DNA of 63,414 nt, from contig JAFUSD010000164.1 in the NCBI GenBank assembly GCA_017480685.1, positions 1 to 63,414 of the forward strand. The letters run 5' to 3'. A model generated the notes under the pieces. That model saw only the letters and a program-made list of their open reading frames with translations, was not told the origin of the DNA and did not search any database. The number at the start of each line of letters is the position of its first letter. Position 1 is the first letter of the stretch. Below are positions 58,795 to 63,414 of this stretch, in pieces. Source of the stretch: Bacteroidaceae bacterium (GTDB lineage: Bacteria > Bacteroidota > Bacteroidia > Bacteroidales > Bacteroidaceae). The translations under genes and the position numbers were made by a program.

Positions 58795-59535
58795 ATGTTA
58801 GAGATACGCAACTTACATGCCCGTGTTGAGGGCAAAGAGATATTGAAAGGAGTAGATCTTACCATTCGTGATGGTGAGATACATGCCTTGATGGGAACGA
58901 ATGGTGCAGGAAAGAGCACGTTGAGCAACGTGATTGTGGGGCATCCTAAGTATGAGGTGACCGAAGGTAGCATCACTTTCGATGGTAGGGATTTGCTCAA
59001 AATGAGTCCGGAGGAACGTAGCCACGCCGGCATCTTCATGTCGTTTCAGCTTCCTGTCGAGATTCCGGGAGTTAGTATGACCAACTTCATGCGTGCCGCT
59101 GTCAATGCGCGTCGTGAAGCCTTGGGTCAGGAGCCCTTGAAATCTACCGACTTCCTCCGCCTGATGCGTGAGACCCAGAAGACAGTGGGTATAGACCGGC
59201 ATCTTGTGTCTCGCAGTGTGAACGAAGGTTTCTCGGGTGGTGAGAAGAAGCGTAACGAGATATTCCAGATGGCAATGTTGCGTCCAACGTTCTGCATACT
59301 CGACGAGACCGACAGCGGACTCGATGTCGATGCATTGCGTGTGGTTGCCGAGGGATTCAACAAACTTCGTAATGAAAAGACAAGTGCCATGGTCATCACC
59401 CATTATCAGCGTCTGCTCGACTACATACAGCCCGACATTGTTCATGTGTTGCTCGACGGACGTATAGTGAAGACCGCAGGGCCGGAGCTGGCTTGTGAGA
59501 TTGAAGAACGTGGATTTGACTGGATACGACCATGA
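58795..59535 (+). CDS. sufC: Fe-S cluster assembly ATPase SufC
   Basis: The 246-residue protein is an ABC-type ATPase with Walker A GTNGAGKST at residues 34-42, Q-loop region IFMSFQLP, signature FSGGEKKRNE and Walker B CILDETDSGLD. It drives the SufBCD scaffold. Length is typical. The stop overlaps the sufD start by 4 bp. Confidence 0.97.
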   Translation: MLEIRNLHARVEGKEILKGVDLTIRDGEIHALMGTNGAGKSTLSNVIVGHPKYEVTEGSITFDGRDLLKMSPEERSHAGIFMSFQLPVEIPGVSMTNFMRAAVNARREALGQEPLKSTDFLRLMRETQKTVGIDRHLVSRSVNEGFSGGEKKRNEIFQMAMLRPTFCILDETDSGLDVDALRVVAEGFNKLRNEKTSAMVITHYQRLLDYIQPDIVHVLLDGRIVKTAGPELACEIEERGFDWIRP

Positions 59536-60788
59536 GCAGCACTACACAAAACTACATAGACCTCTATGCTGCACACCGCAACCGCATGATGGAAGTGGCT
59601 CCACAGGCGCTGAATGCCCGCCGCGACGAGGCGATGGACAACTTCAGCCGCATGGGGTTGCCAACACAGTCGGCAGAGCAGTACCGATATATAGATGCCG
59701 ACCGAGCATTCAGCGGAACCTACCGGCTCTCGCTGCCTACTTCCCGCCTGATGGCCGAGGATGCACCCGTGGCAGTGAACAACAGTCAATTGCTCGACAA
59801 GTATTATGCTACCTGTGCCGATGCCGACGACCCAATCGTGGCACTCAACACAGCTTTTGCCACTGAATGTCTGTGTGTACATGTAGGTAAGGATATCAAT
59901 ACCGGCAAGCCGCTCGAAATCAACGACGTGCTGAATGGTGATACCAGCCTTATGGAGCACAAGCGCATACTGATAGTGCTCGACGAAGGTGCATCGCTCA
60001 CCATGTTGATGCACTACGTGTCGACCGACCGTCAGCAATTCCTCACCACCCAGGTGGTAGAGGTTTTTGTGGCCGACGGTGCACGCCTCGACATCTATGA
60101 GATAGAAGAGACACACACGGCTTGCACTCGTTTCTCCAACATTTATTTCCATATAGGCAGCCATGCCACAGTGCGCCACAACAACATAGTGTTATGGGGG
60201 GGCATCACACGCAACACGCTTGCAGCCACCCTCTGCGGCGAGCAGAGCGAAGTGACGCTCAACGGTTGTGTCATGGCCGACAAGCGTCAGCAGGTCGACA
60301 TCAACACCCTCATCAGGCACGAGGTGCCACGATGCACAAGCCATGAGCTCTACAAGTTTGTGGTCGACGAGCAGGCTACGGGAGCTTTTGCCGGCAAGGT
60401 GTATGTAGCACCCGATGCACAGCAGACCGAATCTGACGAGGTGAACCAGAACATCTGCATCAGCCCTGATGCCCACATGTATGCCCAGCCCATGCTCGAG
60501 ATTTATGCCGACGATGTGAAATGCTCGCATGGCAGCACCGTGGGGCGTCTCGACGAGTCGGCCCTCTTCTATCTGCGCCAACGTGGCATTCCGCTTCAGC
60601 AGGCACGTCAGTTGCTCATACAGGCGTTCATAAGCCAGGTGGTAGACTATATTCCGCTCGAGCCACTGCGCCAGCGGCTGCATGCCATGGTTGCCGACCG
60701 CCTCAGCGGCGAGCTCGACCAGTGTGTGGGGTGTGGCTTGTGCCAGCCAAGGGTGCAGGCAGACGGCTGCAATTCATCTAAACCATAA
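59532..60788 (+). CDS. sufD: Fe-S cluster assembly protein SufD
   Basis: The 418-residue protein has the SufD core, for example CTSHELYKFVVDEQATGAFAGKVYVAPDAQQT and DDVKCSHGSTVGRLDESALFYLRQRGIP, typical of SufB/SufD proteins. It forms the scaffold with SufB. Behind the usual end it carries a short Cys-rich tail, QCVGCGLCQPRVQADGCN, with four Cys in 17 residues. Start overlaps sufC by 4 bp. Confidence 0.95.
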   Translation: MSSTTQNYIDLYAAHRNRMMEVAPQALNARRDEAMDNFSRMGLPTQSAEQYRYIDADRAFSGTYRLSLPTSRLMAEDAPVAVNNSQLLDKYYATCADADDPIVALNTAFATECLCVHVGKDINTGKPLEINDVLNGDTSLMEHKRILIVLDEGASLTMLMHYVSTDRQQFLTTQVVEVFVADGARLDIYEIEETHTACTRFSNIYFHIGSHATVRHNNIVLWGGITRNTLAATLCGEQSEVTLNGCVMADKRQQVDINTLIRHEVPRCTSHELYKFVVDEQATGAFAGKVYVAPDAQQTESDEVNQNICISPDAHMYAQPMLEIYADDVKCSHGSTVGRLDESALFYLRQRGIPLQQARQLLIQAFISQVVDYIPLEPLRQRLHAMVADRLSGELDQCVGCGLCQPRVQADGCNSSKP

Positions 60789-60809
60789 ACTCAAACTTCA
60801 AAGTATAGT

Positions 60810-61328
60810 ATGAAAAAACACATCCTACAGCTCTTCATTGTCATTGCACCAATTCTTGCATCGTGCACCCAGCATCCATCAGACAACGTATCGAACATGG
60901 TGAGAGGCAACGAGAAAGCCATTGCCGAGTTGACCGAGGCTGCCCGGACGGTATGCAAGTCGTGCCCAATCAAGACCGATGACAACATGGTGCTCGAGGG
61001 TGCCACATTCAGTCACAACCAGTGGACCTACCACTATGTGGTGAAGGAAGACTCGGTGGTGAACTTCAATCTGGCCGACCAGAATGCCAGCATACGCGAG
61101 GGGCTGAAACAATCTACCCAGCGACACATAACCGAGTCAATAGACATGATAACCATGCTGCGTGCGCTGGTGCAGGCAAATGCCGACCTCATCTACGAAT
61201 ACCGCGGAAACGAGTCGGGAAAGACCATAAAGGTTCAGTTCACATTTGCCGAAATCAGGGTAATGGTAGATGCCATGACCAACTACTATTCCAATATGTA
61301 TCGCATGCATGGGAGTCCTTATAAATAA
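60810..61328 (+). CDS. Small lipoprotein of unknown function in the suf operon
   Basis: The 172-residue protein begins MKKHILQLFIVIAPILASC, a lipobox with Cys19. The mature part (ELTEAARTVCKSCPIKTDD and on) has a CxxC-like pair near residues 50-53 but no domain that I know. It lies 21 bp after sufD and 24 bp before sufS, so it is cotranscribed. It may simply be a passenger. Confidence 0.8.
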   Translation: MKKHILQLFIVIAPILASCTQHPSDNVSNMVRGNEKAIAELTEAARTVCKSCPIKTDDNMVLEGATFSHNQWTYHYVVKEDSVVNFNLADQNASIREGLKQSTQRHITESIDMITMLRALVQANADLIYEYRGNESGKTIKVQFTFAEIRVMVDAMTNYYSNMYRMHGSPYK

Positions 61329-61352
61329 CCATTCACAACTACAGAAACAAGG

Positions 61353-62603
61353 ATGAACGCAAAAGTGAACACACCCGCCCCTGCATCGGTGCCCACATTC
61401 GCAGATGGTATCGGCCGTGCCGACTTCCCGATACTGAGCCGTACCGTATATGGGCGCCCGCTCGTCTACCTTGACAATGCAGCCACCACGCAGAAGCCGC
61501 GTCAGGTGGTAGAGGCCATGGTAGACGAATACTACAACGCCAATGCCAACGTGCACCGCGGCGTACACTACCTGTCGCGCCAGGCCACCGACCTTCATGA
61601 ACAGGCTCGCGACACGGTGAGGCAGTTCATCCACGCACGTTCCACAACCGAAATCATATTCACCCGCGGCACCACCGAAGCCATCAACCTGCTGGCATCG
61701 TGCATGGCACGCAGAAAGCAGGGCGGCGAAGTCATCGTCTCGGCCATGGAACACCACTCAAACATAGTGCCCTGGCAGCTCAACGGCTTCAAGCTGAAGG
61801 TCATACCGATGACCGACGAGGGAGAGCTCGACCTCGATGCCTACGACACCCTGTTCACCCCCGAGACACGTGCCGTGAGCGTGGCACAAGTGTCGAACGT
61901 GCTGGGAGTGGTCAACCCCATAGACCGCATAATCAGCATAGCACACTCTCATGGGGTGCCGGTGGTGATAGACGGAGCACAATCCACACCACACATGGCG
62001 GTCGACATGATTGAGATGGACTGCGACTACTTTGCCTTCAGCTCACACAAGATATACGGCCCCACCGGTGTAGGTGTGCTCTACGGCAAAGAACAGTTGC
62101 TCGACCAGCTGCCACCCTATCAGGGCGGCGGCGAGATGATTCGCAACGTGAGCTTCGACCACACCACATTCAACGACCTGCCCTACCGGTTTGAAGCCGG
62201 AACCCCCGACTACATAGGCACCCACGCCCTGGCCGTAGCCCTCGACTACGTGTCGGGCATAGGCATCGAGACCATACACCGACATGAGCAAGACCTCACA
62301 CACTATGCCATAGAACGCCTGAGCCAGATTCAGGGCATGCACATCTATGCACCCGACACCCTGCTCGCATCAGCCTCGGCTGGTCCCGTGAGTTTCAACA
62401 TACGCGGCATCCACCACCTCGACCTCGGCACCCTGCTCGACCGTCTCGGAATCGCCGTACGCACCGGACACCACTGTGCCGAACCACTCATGCACCGCCT
62501 CGGAGCAGAAGGCACCGTGCGAGCCAGCTTTGCACTCTACAACACACGTGCCGACATCGACACACTGGCAGCAGGCATAGAACGAGTCTGCCACATGTTC
62601 TGA
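61353..62603 (+). CDS. sufS: Cysteine desulfurase SufS
   Basis: The 416-residue protein has the SufS pattern: AATTQKPRQVVEAM near 44-57, AMEHHSNIVPWQ near 131, the PLP lysine Lys233 in FAFSSHKIYGPTG and the catalytic Cys375 in RTGHHCAEPLM. It supplies sulphur from cysteine to the scaffold. Length is typical. It closes the suf operon. Confidence 0.97.
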   Translation: MNAKVNTPAPASVPTFADGIGRADFPILSRTVYGRPLVYLDNAATTQKPRQVVEAMVDEYYNANANVHRGVHYLSRQATDLHEQARDTVRQFIHARSTTEIIFTRGTTEAINLLASCMARRKQGGEVIVSAMEHHSNIVPWQLNGFKLKVIPMTDEGELDLDAYDTLFTPETRAVSVAQVSNVLGVVNPIDRIISIAHSHGVPVVIDGAQSTPHMAVDMIEMDCDYFAFSSHKIYGPTGVGVLYGKEQLLDQLPPYQGGGEMIRNVSFDHTTFNDLPYRFEAGTPDYIGTHALAVALDYVSGIGIETIHRHEQDLTHYAIERLSQIQGMHIYAPDTLLASASAGPVSFNIRGIHHLDLGTLLDRLGIAVRTGHHCAEPLMHRLGAEGTVRASFALYNTRADIDTLAAGIERVCHMF

Positions 62604-62632
62604 AACACACCACCATACAACATACAAAACAC

Positions 62633-62666
62633 GAGGATATCCTCAACACCCTGTGAGGATATCCTC
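62633..62666. repeat. 22-bp palindromic repeat array G (2 units)
   Basis: Units GAGGATATCCTC start at 62633 and 62655 with the spacer AACACCCTGT. It is followed by ATTTTTCAGC (62667-62676). The two units pair as a 12-bp stem with a 10-nt loop and T-run, so it may stop the suf transcript. The stretch 62677-62822 is A-rich without a gene. Confidence 0.92.
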
Positions 62667-62822
62667 ATTTTTCAGCACATACACACCCGCGCCACAACAC
62701 CACACACGGCATACATGGAAAACAACAACAGAAAACACATTAAACCCGAAGATTTCATAAAAAAAAACACACAAGAAGTACAAAAAAACAAAATAAAAAA
62801 GCGCAGATTATAAATAATTTCG

Positions 62823-62830
62823 TATCTTTG
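62823..62830 (+). promoter_or_regulatory. -7 box of the TM2-protein gene
   Basis: TATCTTTG, 51 nt before the AUG at 62881. No TTG is found at the expected distance upstream. Confidence 0.5.
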
Positions 62831-62880
62831 CCACCATAATAATATTATTAATAATAAATATCACAATTCAAGACAGAATT

Positions 62881-63243
62881 ATGGAAGCAGAGAAAATAAA
62901 CCTATTCATTTCAACCAAAGGCGACTACTTCCCCTCCGACGCCATACCCATGATGCGCGAGCGACTCGAGCACATGAACCCCGACTACGAACTGGCCGTC
63001 ACTTCAGTCAGCTACCTCAACCCCATGCTCACCCTCGGCATCTCCATAGGTCAAGGCTTCATAGGCCTGCCCGGCATCGACCGCATCATGATAGGTCAGA
63101 CATGGCTTGGCATCGGCAAATTTGCACTCACATGGCTGGGCTGCGGTACAGGACTGATATGGTGGATTGCCGACTGGTTCCTGATTGTACCAGCCACCAA
63201 GCAACGCAACCTCGAGAAATTCATCCAGGCATTAGGCGGCTGA
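62881..63243 (+). CDS. TM2-domain membrane protein
   Basis: The 120-residue protein has a hydrophilic first half (KGDYFPSDAIPMMRERL) and then a TM2 domain: two membrane segments in GIDRIMIGQTWLGIGKFALT and GTGLIWWIADWFLIV joined by a short loop. Function of TM2 proteins is unknown. It stands alone behind its own promoter; the next gene starts at 63389. Confidence 0.88.
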   Translation: MEAEKINLFISTKGDYFPSDAIPMMRERLEHMNPDYELAVTSVSYLNPMLTLGISIGQGFIGLPGIDRIMIGQTWLGIGKFALTWLGCGTGLIWWIADWFLIVPATKQRNLEKFIQALGG

Positions 63244-63278
63244 ATATCATAATACAACATACACCCCAACACAACCAT

Positions 63279-63367
63279 GCCGTGGCAGGCCCCGATGGAC
63301 TATCCGGCCCACGCTCCGACCACCACGTCGGGCTCAAGCCGCCTAAGACCACTCCGGGCCGCACGGC
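63279..63367 (+). ncRNA. Candidate structured leader RNA
   Basis: In a GC-rich gap, GCCGTG (63279-63284) pairs with CACGGC (63362-63367) and GGCCC (63288-63292) with GGGCC (63356-63360). Inside, CGGC (63305-63308) pairs with GCCG (63338-63341) and CCGA (63316-63319) with TCGG (63328-63331). The next gene starts 22 nt later. I cannot assign a known family. Confidence 0.3.
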
Positions 63368-63388
63368 CTTACTTATTTACAACAACAG

Positions 63389-63414
63389 ATGAAACAGGCA
63401 CAATACATAAAAAG
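63389..63414 (+). CDS. Start of a gene cut by the window end
   Basis: ATG AAA CAG GCA CAA and so on (MKQAQYIK) runs off the window end. It fits a next gene in the same direction but is too short to name. Confidence 0.35.

Noticed and set aside
63278..63414. Plus-strand frame MPWQAPMDYPAHAP running to the window end
   Set aside because: Composition is that of a GC-rich structured gap; the AUG at 63389 in front of the expected next gene is more convincing.

Overview
The window looks like chromosomal DNA of a member of the Bacteroidales, probably near Prevotellaceae or Muribaculaceae; the genus is a guess. Reasons: many promoters of the Bacteroidetes type (TAnnTTTG at -7, TTG 19-20 nt upstream), almost no Shine-Dalgarno sites, a type IX secretion (T9SS) gene pair, T9SS-type C-terminal tails on polysaccharidases, and Bacteroidetes-specific families (YfhO, GH3-like, DUF3108, long lipoproteins with Ig-like domains). 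No rRNA or tRNA gene was seen.

Layout. 1-11.1 kb, minus strand: acpP, fabF, rnc, a GH3-family protein, two envelope proteins, rnhB, typA and the 5' part of pckA. 11.5-21.4 kb: a small pectin locus with a membrane-bound AraC-type regulator facing a PL11 rhamnogalacturonan lyase and a GH2 enzyme. 21.8-27.2 kb: yfhO, a pair holB-metF, and rplS. 27.3-32.1 kb: a uracil-DNA glycosylase-like gene, then a XhoI/PaeR7I-type restriction-modification cassette inserted at the start of a glycosyltransferase gene and flanked by a 91-bp direct repeat. 32.2-41.0 kb, minus strand: ispG, purE, a PAP2 protein, rpoN, a zinc peptidase, a small acidic protein, trxA and a GH127 arabinofuranosidase. 41.4-63.4 kb, plus strand: an unknown exported protein, porW/sprE, porX, tsaE, dnaE, rimP-nusA-infB, the suf operon with an unrelated methyltransferase and a small lipoprotein gene inserted, a TM2 protein and the start of a last gene.

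The most unusual signal is not a gene. Seven arrays of a 22-bp unit (12-bp palindrome GAGGATATCCTC plus a 10-bp spacer) lie between genes at 0.9, 11.4, 21.4, 32.1, 41.2, 51.3 and 62.6 kb, almost evenly every ~10.3 kb. They sit in codirectional, convergent and divergent gaps alike, so they are not only terminators. I know no described system of this form. Other new-looking signals are a 21-nt leader motif at a fixed distance before the start codons of metF, purE and infB, a candidate small RNA on the minus strand near 21.6 kb, and a candidate structured leader RNA at the right edge.

How the parts fit: the PL11 and GH127 enzymes carry T9SS-like tails, and porW/porX encode T9SS components, so the window holds both cargo and part of the export control. 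The PL11/GH2 pair with its facing regulator forms a rhamnogalacturonan-degrading unit. The remainder is housekeeping: translation, replication, Fe-S assembly, fatty-acid and isoprenoid synthesis.
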